DNA from: Podospora comata
Taxonomy: Eukaryota; Ascomycota; Sordariomycetes; Sordariales; Podosporaceae
DNA: 64,000 nt
Reading direction: 5' to 3'
NCBI GenBank assembly: GCA_017354895.1
Contig: CP071494.1
Coordinates: 4,340,001 to 4,404,000 of the forward strand
Of the stretch, positions 54,401-64,000 are shown in pieces. The stretch's first letter is position 1, and each line of letters opens with the position of its first letter. Both the position numbers and the translations under genes were made by a program. The notes beneath the pieces are model-generated. The model did not search any database, was not told the origin of the DNA, and saw nothing but the letters and a program-made list of their open reading frames with translations.

Positions 54401-56870
54401 GGTAGGAGAGGGTTGAACTTCCAATCTCTCTGCCGGCCGAGCTTTCCGATAGAATCTCGATGGAATGATGGGTTGCGTGGGGGTTTTTCTATCTCGCCTG
54501 TAGACGATGTGGTGAAGGGCGTGGTGAAGCACTCATCTCGTGAAGCAAGCGATGCTTGGAGTGTCGACTTGGCATCGGTTTTACCATGTGACGATGTATG
54601 TGGACGAGATCTGTAAATCTGTGGTTGAGGGGTGATGACTAGGACCAGGTCTCAAAACTCAAGTTTAGCAGCATCTTAACATGCGTGACAAGCTAAGAAC
54701 GCCGAAGAGCCAACCCCTGAGCCCTACGAACTCGTGGTCGATGCCCTCGACGCCACCGGGCATGCCGTGTGGTTGATGAAACAAATCTTGGCAGCCTTGT
54801 CGACTACTTTGTACAAAACATCGATTACCCGTGTCGAGCTGGGCGAGAGGCATGTCGGGTAAAATATGATGAAGCATCTACCGGTGTTACAGACATCCGA
54901 AGTCGGATAATTGTAGATACGAATACTACTGCCCGTCTGTCTTCCTCGAGTCAACAGAGAATTGATGAAAGACTGCGAGACTCCGCACGCTAGCAACGGT
55001 TGGAGACAGTAGAACCCAAAAGTGGTTGGTGAAATGGTGATTGTCGTGAAGCCAGTCTGAGCGTGCAGGAGACGAGCCATGGTTGAGGACACAGAAAAAC
55101 CTGGGTCTTCACTGCAAGAACGGAGAAGCCATCTCAAAGCGGGGAACGCTAGTCGGGGTTGAAAACGGTCAACAGTCGAAACGGTTTTGGCTCACGTAAT
55201 GGTTGCCGGGGGGCCTGGTTAAGTGTGGAGTCCTCCCACGTGGTTGATGTGTTTCCCCCAGCCCCAATTCGATCCATCTCTTTGCCATTTTGATGAGGGA
55301 GGTAACAATGGATCTGATATCTTGTTTGGCGGGTCGAGTTGAGCACCATCTGAACTGGTAGCTACGAAATACTTGGGTAATACCCTCTTTCCCCGAGTCA
55401 TTCAGACAGCCAGTTTGAACATCAACGCTTCGCTGAGAAACGTCAAAGCAAATGATGACCAGTGTGTCACAGCCCTCTTGCTCCCCTTTCACGACTCAGA
55501 TCGTAGCAAACGCCTGGGCAAACGATAGCGGCGAGGGCCTTTGGAAAGACACCGTCAAGTCCGTTTCTGTCGGGATATCCCAGCATCCCAATACAGCCTA
55601 GAATTCAGAAGTGCCAATCGAACACGGATGATGTTTGGCAATGGAAACAGGAAGCCGTCACATCCCACGACATACATACAATCCCGTACAACCGGCAAAG
55701 CGTGGTGTTTCCCTTCTTCTTTTTCCATCCGATGGTTGATCATGCTGATGTCGAAGGATACGGATAAGGCAGTGTGAGCCTGAACGGAAAGCGACGTTTT
55801 CAACGCCAAGATGACTTGCAGGGTACCCGCAGGGGTATGTCACCATCGGAAGTGGATCTTTCTGGGGGAGCTCTGGGACCCCTGCGAGAAAGAAAATGGG
55901 AACCAAAGAGCCACATCTTGGACTGGTAACAACCCCGCTTGTCGCTGTGTGTCGAGGTCTTCAGTCAAGCACCTGATAATTGTTGCAAAAGAAAACTGAC
56001 CAGAATTGCAGATATCCTCCAGTATATGTAAGGTGTATTATGGGCGTACACGTACTTTCGGGAGCGGACCGAGCATGTCGCAGATTGCCTTTTCCTTCTC
56101 GTTTATCATCCGTACACAGCGTTGGGCTACCCACCTTATTTGACCTCTCAGCCAATCCTACGCCTTCACATCCGTGTCCATAAGCCATCTCTTCGTTTCT
56201 CTACAGGCAAGTACTTGTGCCAGTACCCATGGCCCCCTTTTGCCCAGCTTTTGTCTGCATCATATGCAGATCGAGGGGCAACGATCCGTGGGAGAAGACA
56301 CGGTACAGTGGTGTACCCTCCCGTTCATCTAGACCGTCTTTTGCTTAGTGTTGCAACCCCTGGGATACAGCCAAGCCACCGTGAAGCTGGCCTGGTTCGT
56401 GGTTGGGCCCTGCATGGCATTTCTCCATGTCCTCTTCATGACGGCTTTGCATTCTGGCTAGCCGTTCTGGGATCAGGTAGGTGCTCCTTTTCGTCCGGGC
56501 TCCGTTTCTCTCCCAAGCTCTGGTTGAATACTTGAATCCCCACTATCCCTCTACACCTTCCTCGATTCCACTGACCTGGGTCTCGCGATGGGAAGCTGGG
56601 TTCAACATCGCACACGGCCTTGTTGACCTCGCCAACATCTACGCCGATGCCAACACTCCGAAGCTTGTTTGATCACACTCACGCCAGCACTTCACTCTCA
56701 ACCCGAGGCAAACTCTACGCTTACTGACGACAAAGCCAGAGACCGGCGGGAGACAGTCACTTGGAAGATCTGATTAAAAGCCAGTCGTGCCCGGGAACAC
56801 AACTACATCGCGACGCCGTTGCTGTGCTTCAAACACTTCAGTTCGACTTCATGGTGCGCAAGTGATCGAG
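51411..56870. other. 5.5-kb spacer without a supported gene, upstream of the GPCR
   Basis: The largest gap in the window, between two plus-strand genes. It holds the 3' region of the methyltransferase-like gene (with a C13-type run near 51930) and the GPCR promoter. Two abutting 7-bp repeat arrays lie at 53138-53184. Short frames on both strands show no recognisable domain. Confidence 0.45.
53138..53184 (+). repeat. Two abutting heptanucleotide tandem arrays
   Basis: ATGCTGG repeats 3.6 times (53138-53162), followed at once by CCACCCA repeated 3.3 times (53162-53184). Both have a period of seven but differ in sequence. Confidence 0.85.
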
Positions 56871-58353
56871 ATGGCCGAAACAACCAATCCCCGGGCCGAG
56901 CTCCCGGTCGATGTGTTCAGTATCATTGAGCGCACCTGCTCCGTCTTTTCCCTCCTCGGCTCAGTCCTTGTGATTGGCACCTTTTGCGCCTCCAAAGCGT
57001 TCCATAAACCCATCAACCGTCTAGTATTCTATGCCTCGTTTGGCAATCTCATGACCAATGCTGCCACGTTGATGGCTCGGTCCTTCATCGCGAATCCAAG
57101 ATCGGCTGGCTGCCAATTCCAGGGATTTCTTATTCAAATGTACGTTTTTGGGGGGGGAGAAAAGGACCTTACCATTCAGTTGCTAATTTGTCTCGTCAGG
57201 TTCATGCCCGCTGATACATTTTGGACATTGGCCATGGCGGTCAATGTGTATTTGACCTTTTATTTCAAGTTTGATGGATCTCGGTTACGAAAGATGGAAA
57301 TCCCCTATCTTCTTTGCTGCTATGGGATTCCCTTCATCGTCGCCCTCACCTTCATCTTCATTGAGACCCCGGAAAAAGGCAAGATGTATGGGAACGCAAC
57401 GCTGTGGTGCTGGGTGAGCCCTAGGTGGGACATCTTCCGCATTGCGACGTTCTACGGACCGATCTGGTGAGTTGTTACCCAAGATCTCTCCCACTCGAAC
57501 CAAACACTAAGCGTTTCGGTCTTCTAGGATTGTTATTCTCATCACCTTTTTCATTTACATCCGCGCTGGCCGCGAAATCTACAAGAAACACAAGCAACTC
57601 CGTAACTTTAGCACCAGTCACCACGACCACGAACCGATCACAGAGGACCCCTTCAGCTCGGTCAAGACCACCGAGGTTTCGGTTACCTCTGAAGTCATTG
57701 ACAAAAGTCTTGCAACCTTGGGCATCGTACAAAGCGGAAACGAACAACCGAAAGCACCGAATGCTGCCTACTCAGTTCACATATCATCTAACAAGCGAGC
57801 TCCCGAGCGGGACTCTTACGGCGATATACCGCCGACCACACAAACCAACATCACAATCGATCCTCCGACACGCAACGCCACCGCTGGGGCTAACCCACTC
57901 CGCCGTCGAGCTGCCTATGAAGCCAACAATGCGACCTGGTCCTACACAAAGTGCTCCATCCTATTTTTCACCGCCATGCTTGTTACATGGATTCCTTCTA
58001 GCGCCAACCGCGTATATTCTGTCGTCCATAGGGAGCAAGCGTCGCTTCCACTTGAATACATGTCCGCCTTTGTGCTTCCTCTCCAAGGTTTTTGGAACGC
58101 CATCATCTACGTCGTCACATCGTGGAGAGCGTGTCAGCTGCTGTGGGAGGATACCAAGGCCTGGTTTGGACACAAGGATCAGCATTCCCACGGCGATGGT
58201 TCCTTCCAGATGATGAGCAGCGGACGGAACGCATTCAAGAACAGCGACAAGACGTACGAGACAGAAAGCATGACGGAGTTGGCGGGGTCGGCATCACACG
58301 CCGAGGATCGGTCTCCCATTGAGCCACCTTCAAATACGCTGGGTCGAGATTGA
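56871..58353 (+). CDS. cAMP receptor-like G protein-coupled receptor
   Basis: Three exons, 56871-57139, 57200-57466 and 57528-58353, give 453 residues. Seven hydrophobic segments are visible: about 18-40, 50-70, 84-112, 124-146, 170-191, 319-337 and 352-373. TM1 begins SVFSLLGSVLVIGTF and loop/TM2 has KPINRLVFYASFGNL. TM3 reads ADTFWTLAMAVNVYLTFYF and the TM6/7 part has WIPSSANRVYSVV and LPLQGFWNAIIYVV. These are the marks of the Dictyostelium cAR-like fungal class (Neurospora GPR-1 to GPR-3 group). Intracellular loop 3 is long (about 192-318), Ser/Thr-rich and a likely phosphorylation target. The C-tail is cytosolic. Ligand unknown; the class senses nutrients or developmental cues through heterotrimeric G proteins. 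Start chosen at MAETTNPRAELP. Confidence 0.88.
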
Positions 58354-61300
58354 ACATGCTGCCATCATTTTTTGTTTCTTAATAGTATCGCCTTGATTGT
58401 TTTTTGGCGTTAAGACACGAAATACAGAGATTTTGGGTATGGCTCAGGGCCTAATTCACATGTATTCTATGCAGCCGCTTTTTTTTTTTTTTGGCTGTTA
58501 TTGCAAGACAGCAGTTGCGCGGTGGTTCTGGGTGGCGGTGGGAAACGGGCTACGGAGAATTATACCCCTGGATTTTTCCTTGTCTTTTTTTATGGTTCTT
58601 TTACAATCACTTTATGACTTTTATATCTGTCATGTACACACGAGGTATGATGGGAACTCGAGTTACAGCTTTGATGCAACATCGAGTTCGGACTTTTCTT
58701 TATGTTTATTTTGGATTAAACCTGAGACATTCTTGTCCTTCAAAAAGTTTCCAGGGGGTTTGGGATATATATGTCTCATAGTAACCGGGAGGGCTGGTAA
58801 AAGTCAACTGGGATAAAATCAGGTAGTCCTGACCTCATAGCAATAGCTATGGAGTTTCAATGGATGCATTAGTTGCAATCTCTCACACAGAGTTTGGATC
58901 ATCTCTTATTTGCAATCATTGCCCTGCCGCTTTCTGAGGCCATCCCAGGTTCCAGATCCCTCAGTCAACCCGTGCCGCATCATCATCAACCACAGCGTCG
59001 CACGCAACACGACGCTGACCACCTCCTGTCCAGGAACCCGGGGCCCTGCTGCGCCGCCCAACAGCAAACGAGAGCCTCATCACACGGTGGAATTAAATTG
59101 CAATGATATAGACCAGGAAATCGGTCTTTTCAGCTGCGAACTAGCACCACCAAGACTCAATAATTATCAATTGAAATCCTAGTGTGTATTTACCCCTCTG
59201 CTACCTGCCTTGCCATATCACACTCATGAGATAGCCTTGTCTCGTCTCATCCTTGGCCTTCCATTCTTCTCTGCATCCCCCGTTGCTTCTTTCTGCCTGC
59301 ATACGGATGTCACTGATGGGCATGTTTGAAACACGATTCTGGTCACAAATCACACAAGGGCCTGGGTGCCGATCTCAGATCTTGATCGAATTTTTCTTTT
59401 TGCTTTTTTTGAGATGCGAATCAAACCCGCATGTCCCACCACACTGAGATTTCTTTTTTTTCCTTGTGTGTCTTCAAACGGCTTCGATCTTGTTTGCGCT
59501 TTTGCGGCGGCAGGCTGCAGAGGAAATGTTCCGATCGCTTTTCGGGGCGGGGAAGGCGCGGGGACATAGGATCGTGGTTTTGACTCTCGGCCGAGACACA
59601 AAAGAACTTGCAGATTTATTCATGTCGTCAAATTGAATTGATCATAAAGAAAAAAATTGCAAAGGATAATAGGTGGTGTTGTGTTTGCTTGTGATGCTCG
59701 CGTTGTGCTTGCCGAGATAGTTGACTATGGCAAGATAAACAAACTACGATTGCTATATGCCTTGCAAGAGGTTGCAGATCTGTTAGTCAGACATCATCGT
59801 ACTCAACTCCACCCATACACCACTCACCACCCAGCCTCCAAACACGTTCGGGAACAAAAAAAATCCCAAGCCTATGGTTCATGACAGGTTGGCAATTTCG
59901 GCAGCGTCGAAACCATCCCGAGAAATCCCAGAAGCTTTTCTTTCCCTCCATAAGCGATAATCGCGGACTGGAAGCAACTGTTAAAAGCCTGATATTTTCT
60001 GACACATCATCAATCCCTCCAAATCTTACACATGTATGTATGTTCAGCTTCGAACAAAAAAGAGCGCAATCTCACCATAATCATCAGATCATTCACTTCC
60101 CATTTCGTTCTGCGGAGGACTTCCCAACTAAGCAATTTCTTCTTCCTTCTCTTTCCACAATTCCACTGTCACCCTCACCCAAGAAAAGAACCAACACACC
60201 AAAGTCTGGGGAAATCTGGCTCCAATCGCCGTTGTCTCCATCAAAGACCCCATAACGATGTCACGTTCCCCAGAGAACCCACTGCGGAAAGGCTCCGTTT
60301 GGGAGGATCGAATCCATAATTTTATTCTGACCGCGCCGGCGAACTTGGTTTCTGGGAGTTGATCGCTGGGCAGGCGATGAGATGGCGAATTGATTTAAAG
60401 TAGATTCATATGCCTCTTGGCCTTTTTGGTTGACAAAACTCCTCGGCATCGTCGGATCACGATTCCCAGGGAATTTTGTCCCTCAGCTCTTCCTCTGGGT
60501 CTTGGTATCGGCGATGTTAATTGAGTCCAAAAACCCCACAACACCGTTTCTCTGACCGTTTTTTTAGGATGTAAAACTGTCTGTCGCACTTCCCCAATTC
60601 ATCACCACCACCACCACCATCAGGCAACCTACCTGCGACCCCCTTAAACGACCACACCACACCATCACTATAACCTTTGCATCTTTCCAGTCCGCTTCCG
60701 AATTTCCCATACCTGCCCTCCCCCTATCCCTCCTATTCTCCTGCGTCAAATCTGGCAGCTTACCTTTGCATCCAAATTACCCTGCTTGCTTTTGCTTGCT
60801 TGCTTGCGTTTCACCCGCCCAGCAGCAGCTGCTATATCCTACAGGAAGAGAGAGGGGCGAATGTTGTAAAACAACACACACTTCAGGTTCGCTTCCGCGG
60901 GGGATAGATTGATTACCACCCAACCCTTCTTCTGTGTAGTTTTTGCCCCCCTTCCACCCAAATAGTTTGCGTGGGGGGTCGCTCTTAACTCAGCCAGCCA
61001 CAACACCAGCAGTCCGGCTCGCCCGTTCTCGGTTGTGGTCTGGGGGATAGCTACCTTATGTAGAACGAACATCCCAGAATTTTGGGGCGAAGAGAGGGGG
61101 TTCTTGGATAGGATATACTCACCAGCAAACTGAGCCGGGTAGCACACGCTCTTTGGTCGTACCGGGTCATTAGTTGACTTTCCCCGGTTATACCTGTTTT
61201 ATGGACTGTTGTGATGGTGCAACGAAAAAAAGTGGCTTGTCAACAATGCAGTCGGCGGGTGTATACATGGAGAGAAGAAAACCCGTCCAGTGTTACCTTT

Positions 61301-62125
61301 GAAAGCTCTGATGCTCAAACCCAGAGAGCTCCGAAAATCCCGGAAAGAACAGACATGGCAGCCGGCGAATCAAACAATCGTCCTTCAATGTTGCTTGAGA
61401 GCAGCTGAAAGAGACGAGGGGGGTTGACACGATGATATTGGCCGAGATATTGCTTCCCCTGGGCAACCAAACTATACCCCTTGAATTGGTGGTGCGTGTG
61501 ACTTTCCCATTCAGCCCTGCTTGTGAAAGCCTGTTCGTTCTGTACGTTAACACCCTTACCACAAAATAGTTGATACACACAAGTAGGTTGATCCATATCA
61601 TATTCTAACATTATGCTACGAAGGATAGTTAGTATGTCTTTGAAATATCTCTAAAGGCCTATTAGCTATCTTGAAAGGCCTATTAACTATCTTTAAAGGC
61701 ATGGTTTACGATACCTATGATATGAGTCCATCTACTCTGGTGTGCCAATTATTTCGTGGAGAGGGTGGATCATAGGGGGTTCGACGAAATAAAAACCGTA
61801 AGATGCGTTGATTGGTAGCCCCCCGAACCAAAGATCTCACCAGATGGTTCACCGTTTTTGTTCCTTCTGATTGGTAGCGCCCCTGACTTTGTATCCCCGG
61901 TAGAAGGGCCCGTAGATTGCTAAGGATGGTTCAACGCTTACCTTCCTCATCCGGCTCTCCATCGTTTACAACAGCACATTGTTGCCAAATATCTGCACCT
62001 CATGGTATACATCACCCCAACCGTTTTCACCACACAAAAAACAGCGTCACCATCAAACAAACCCACATCAAAAAAACGAAAAAAAACAATCATCTCATTC
62101 ACTATTCAAACCCTCACCACCCCTT
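58354..62125. other. 3.8-kb gap between convergent genes; no protein gene supported
   Basis: Lies between two stop codons (GPCR + and Vps3-like -). Contains long T runs, TTGC repeats near 60780-60810, a 21-bp minisatellite (61653-61700) and two similar TGATTGGTAGC(C/G)CCCC words near 61810 and 61870. No protein or RNA gene recognised. Confidence 0.5.
61653..61700 (+). repeat. 21-bp AT-rich minisatellite, about 2.3 copies
   Basis: Units at 61653-61673 and 61674-61694 differ at two positions (AAAGGCCTATTAGCTATCTTG versus AACTATCTTT in the second half). A partial third unit follows and a degenerate copy precedes. The unit carries the AGGCCT palindrome. Confidence 0.8.
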
Positions 62126-64000
62126 CTACCCCCCCAACCTCCCCCCAGCCTGTACATACTCCCCCCAACTCTCCCCTCCCAGCACATCCCTCCCATGAAT
62201 CATCTCCTCCCCCTCCTCCTCCCCTCCATTCCCCCCTCCCCTTCCTCCCTCAGGATACTCAACTACAGCCCCCTTCTCCCGCACCCTCTCCACAAACTCA
62301 AACCCAACCCTCAAGTTCTCCGTCCCGCTCAGCGCCCTCGCAACCAACCCCTCACACCTCTCCGCCACCAACCTCCTGAGCCCACTCACCAAAAACTCTG
62401 CTATCGTCTCCACAGGCCAACCATCCGGTATCACCTCCAACACCTCCAAAATATCAAACCAGCCCCCGAATCTCTCCAGCAAATTCCCCGTGCGCTCCAC
62501 CCTCTCCTCTGGGTCCTCCAACACCAAAAACTCGCCGAGCAATGACTTGAAAAGTTGTACCTGCTCCTCGTACGTAGGCGGGAGGGAGCTATCGCTATCG
62601 CGGCGTTTGTTCCGACTACCAGGTGACAGCGCCGCGCCGCCACGGATACAGTACGAGACTGCAGTGTCGTAGTCTCCCAGGCGGTGGACTAGCAACCGCA
62701 AGGCATCGCGATGTTGCTTTGCGCGGCCGGCGAGGATGATCGATTCTGGTACGAGGAGCTGATGGCGGAGTGTGTTGACCCCGTTGTTGTTGGAGTCTTC
62801 GTGACCGTTGGGTGGCGGGATGGTAGATAGCGAGTCGTCTATCCTGGCGCGGATGGCTGTCGCGTTGTAGTCGTGTCCACCGGATAGTAACTGGAGCAGC
62901 CGTAACCGGCTCTGCCAGACCTCGCTGTTGGATGGGGTGTTGTCTGATAGGAAGCGGAGGTAAGTTGGTTTAGGGGGGTGGAGGGCACGGTAGGCTTCAT
63001 AAGAGGCAGCAACCATCTCCCGGGTTTCTTTGGAGGACTGCAAGTCGGTGATGACGATGTCGAGGTAGTACGTGATGAGCTCGTTGACGTAGGCGGTATT
63101 GCCTTTGCCGAAGACGAGGTGCTCGAGGTAGTATGCCACTGCGTCAGGGGCTTCTTCTCGCAAGAGAGCGACGACTTGGCCATGCTCAAATCTGGGAAAC
63201 CTCCCCTTTTCGTCTGCGAATACTTGAACACCGAGCTTGGGGTTGCGGGCGGCCAGCCAGATGGCATATTCCTGGACAAGAGCCTGGTTGCTGATGTTGG
63301 AGAGGTAGCTCCGGATCCGCTGCTCGCCATCCCCAAGCTCGCCGCCCTTGTCCTCTTCCCCTTCCATGATGCGTCTCCATGTTGCGAGAACTTCGCCTGC
63401 CATTTTCTTGTGTTGGTAGAGACGGCTGAGCACAAAAAGTCTCTGGTAGGTCTCTAGTAAGTCTACCGCGCGGTCGAAACAATCCACACCATGATCAACA
63501 AGATCATAAAGTTCCTTGCGGACAGAGCCGCTTCTTCCGAGCTGATCCAAGGGCGTTTCCTTGTCCAGCTCTAGAAGTACCACAAGAAGAGATGCATCAA
63601 CAGTTCTGAAGACCTCATCAGATACGCTCCCAAACCCCTTCTTTTTCCTGGTTGCCGTGAGGAACCGGCGAAGAAACTGGAGGACATTAGGCGCCAATGA
63701 ACTGACGCCCTGATTCTCTAATCCATCCTGTTCACAGGATATATACTCCTCTACGACAGTTTTGATGCCCCCATATATCCAGATACCTCGTCTGCTGACA
63801 ATGATCTCGTTCCGGAGAGCGGGTATAAGCGACAAGACAACTCTAGCGTCCAAGTCGCCATCAAGAAGATGCTCTTCCATTGCTGCCGTCTGACCTTCGG
63901 TGAAAGGTGTCTCTGTCGACGTGAGAAAAGCAACAAGAAGCATGACGCTAGCCCGCTGCTTGATATACCCCAGCGTCATAAATTCAAGCTCCATCTTCGG
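62126..64000 (-). CDS. C-terminal part of a Vps3/TGFBRAP1-like (Vps39 family) tethering complex subunit, 5' end outside window
   Basis: Open on the minus strand from the window edge to the stop at 62126; codons upstream of the Met at 63994 stay open, so this is an internal fragment of about 624 residues. The visible part is alpha-solenoid. It contains ELYDLVDHGVDCFDRAVDLLETYQRLFVLSRLYQHKKMAGEVLATWRRI and EEAPDAVAYYLEHLVFGKGNTAYVNELITYYLD (positions 63100-63520), which match the Vps39 domains 1 and 2 of TGFBRAP1/Vps3 and Vam6. A later segment has RAKQHRDALRLLVHRLGDYDTAVSYC. Vps3 belongs to CORVET, which tethers Rab5 endosomes; Vps39 belongs to HOPS. The TGFBRAP1/Vps3 side is preferred, but the N-terminal CNH domain is not visible to decide. 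Confidence 0.78.
   Translation of the reverse strand, partial: PKMELEFMTLGYIKQRASVMLLVAFLTSTETPFTEGQTAAMEEHLLDGDLDARVVLSLIPALRNEIIVSRRGIWIYGGIKTVVEEYISCEQDGLENQGVSSLAPNVLQFLRRFLTATRKKKGFGSVSDEVFRTVDASLLVVLLELDKETPLDQLGRSGSVRKELYDLVDHGVDCFDRAVDLLETYQRLFVLSRLYQHKKMAGEVLATWRRIMEGEEDKGGELGDGEQRIRSYLSNISNQALVQEYAIWLAARNPKLGVQVFADEKGRFPRFEHGQVVALLREEAPDAVAYYLEHLVFGKGNTAYVNELITYYLDIVITDLQSSKETREMVAASYEAYRALHPPKPTYLRFLSDNTPSNSEVWQSRLRLLQLLSGGHDYNATAIRARIDDSLSTIPPPNGHEDSNNNGVNTLRHQLLVPESIILAGRAKQHRDALRLLVHRLGDYDTAVSYCIRGGAALSPGSRNKRRDSDSSLPPTYEEQVQLFKSLLGEFLVLEDPEERVERTGNLLERFGGWFDILEVLEVIPDGWPVETIAEFLVSGLRRLVAERCEGLVARALSGTENLRVGFEFVERVREKGAVVEYPEGGRGGGNGGEEEGEEMIHGRDVLGGESWGEYVQAGGRLGG

Noticed and set aside
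59400-59460. tRNA-like T arm on the minus strand
   Set aside because: GGTTTGATTC deviates from the B box, no cloverleaf forms, and the downstream sequence on that strand is A-rich, not a T terminator.

Overview
The window looks like nuclear DNA of a filamentous ascomycete, most likely a sordariomycete. Genes sit on both strands with 50-230 bp GT-AG introns, many with a CTAAC/CTGAC-like branch site. The tRNA genes are single and dispersed. Readable proteins match fungal housekeeping families (DSC E3 ligase subunit, ERp38-type PDI, NOP1 fibrillarin, AzgA purine permease, cAMP-receptor-like GPCR). All product calls come from reading translations and rebuilding splice junctions by eye; no database was searched. 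Every multi-exon model was checked for reading-frame closure.

Layout. 1-10 kb: C-terminal end of an unknown acidic protein (+), the RING E3 ligase DscA/Tul1 (-), an HSBP1-like small coiled coil (+), ERp38 (-), ribosomal protein S29 (+) and mitochondrial EF-Tu (-). 10.6-11.9 kb: tRNA-Glu(UUC) and intron-containing tRNA-Arg(ACG). 12.4-25 kb: carnosine N-methyltransferase (+), a short-chain dehydrogenase (-), a HERP-like ubiquitin-like membrane protein (-), phosphatidylserine decarboxylase (+), a nitroreductase (-) and an FAD/NADPH reductase without a flavodoxin domain (-). 28-34 kb: a seven-exon DUF6590 protein (-) and an unknown coiled-coil protein (+). 37-45 kb: fibrillarin (-) and ribosomal protein L17 (+) back to back, UCH37 deubiquitinase (-) and an AzgA-like purine transporter (-). 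49-58 kb: a methyltransferase-like protein with a long disordered N-terminus (+) and a GPCR (+). 62-64 kb: the C-terminal part of a Vps3/TGFBRAP1-like tethering subunit (-), cut by the window edge.

Several genes share themes: ER protein quality control (DscA, ERp38, HERP-like, UCH37), ribosome production (S29, L17, fibrillarin, two tRNAs), mitochondrial function (EF-Tu, PSD) and endosome/vacuole traffic. No biosynthetic cluster, intact transposon, CRISPR array or defence island was seen. Intergenic space is uneven: most neighbours are 70-1000 bp apart, but six gaps of 1.9-5.5 kb contain no gene I can support. Two of the largest lie between convergent genes, where no promoter is expected. The least explained items are the FMN-less reductase with its CC-GGG-CC motif, a perfect hairpin between tRNA-Glu and its terminator, and an orphan A-box/B-box unit near 35.1 kb.
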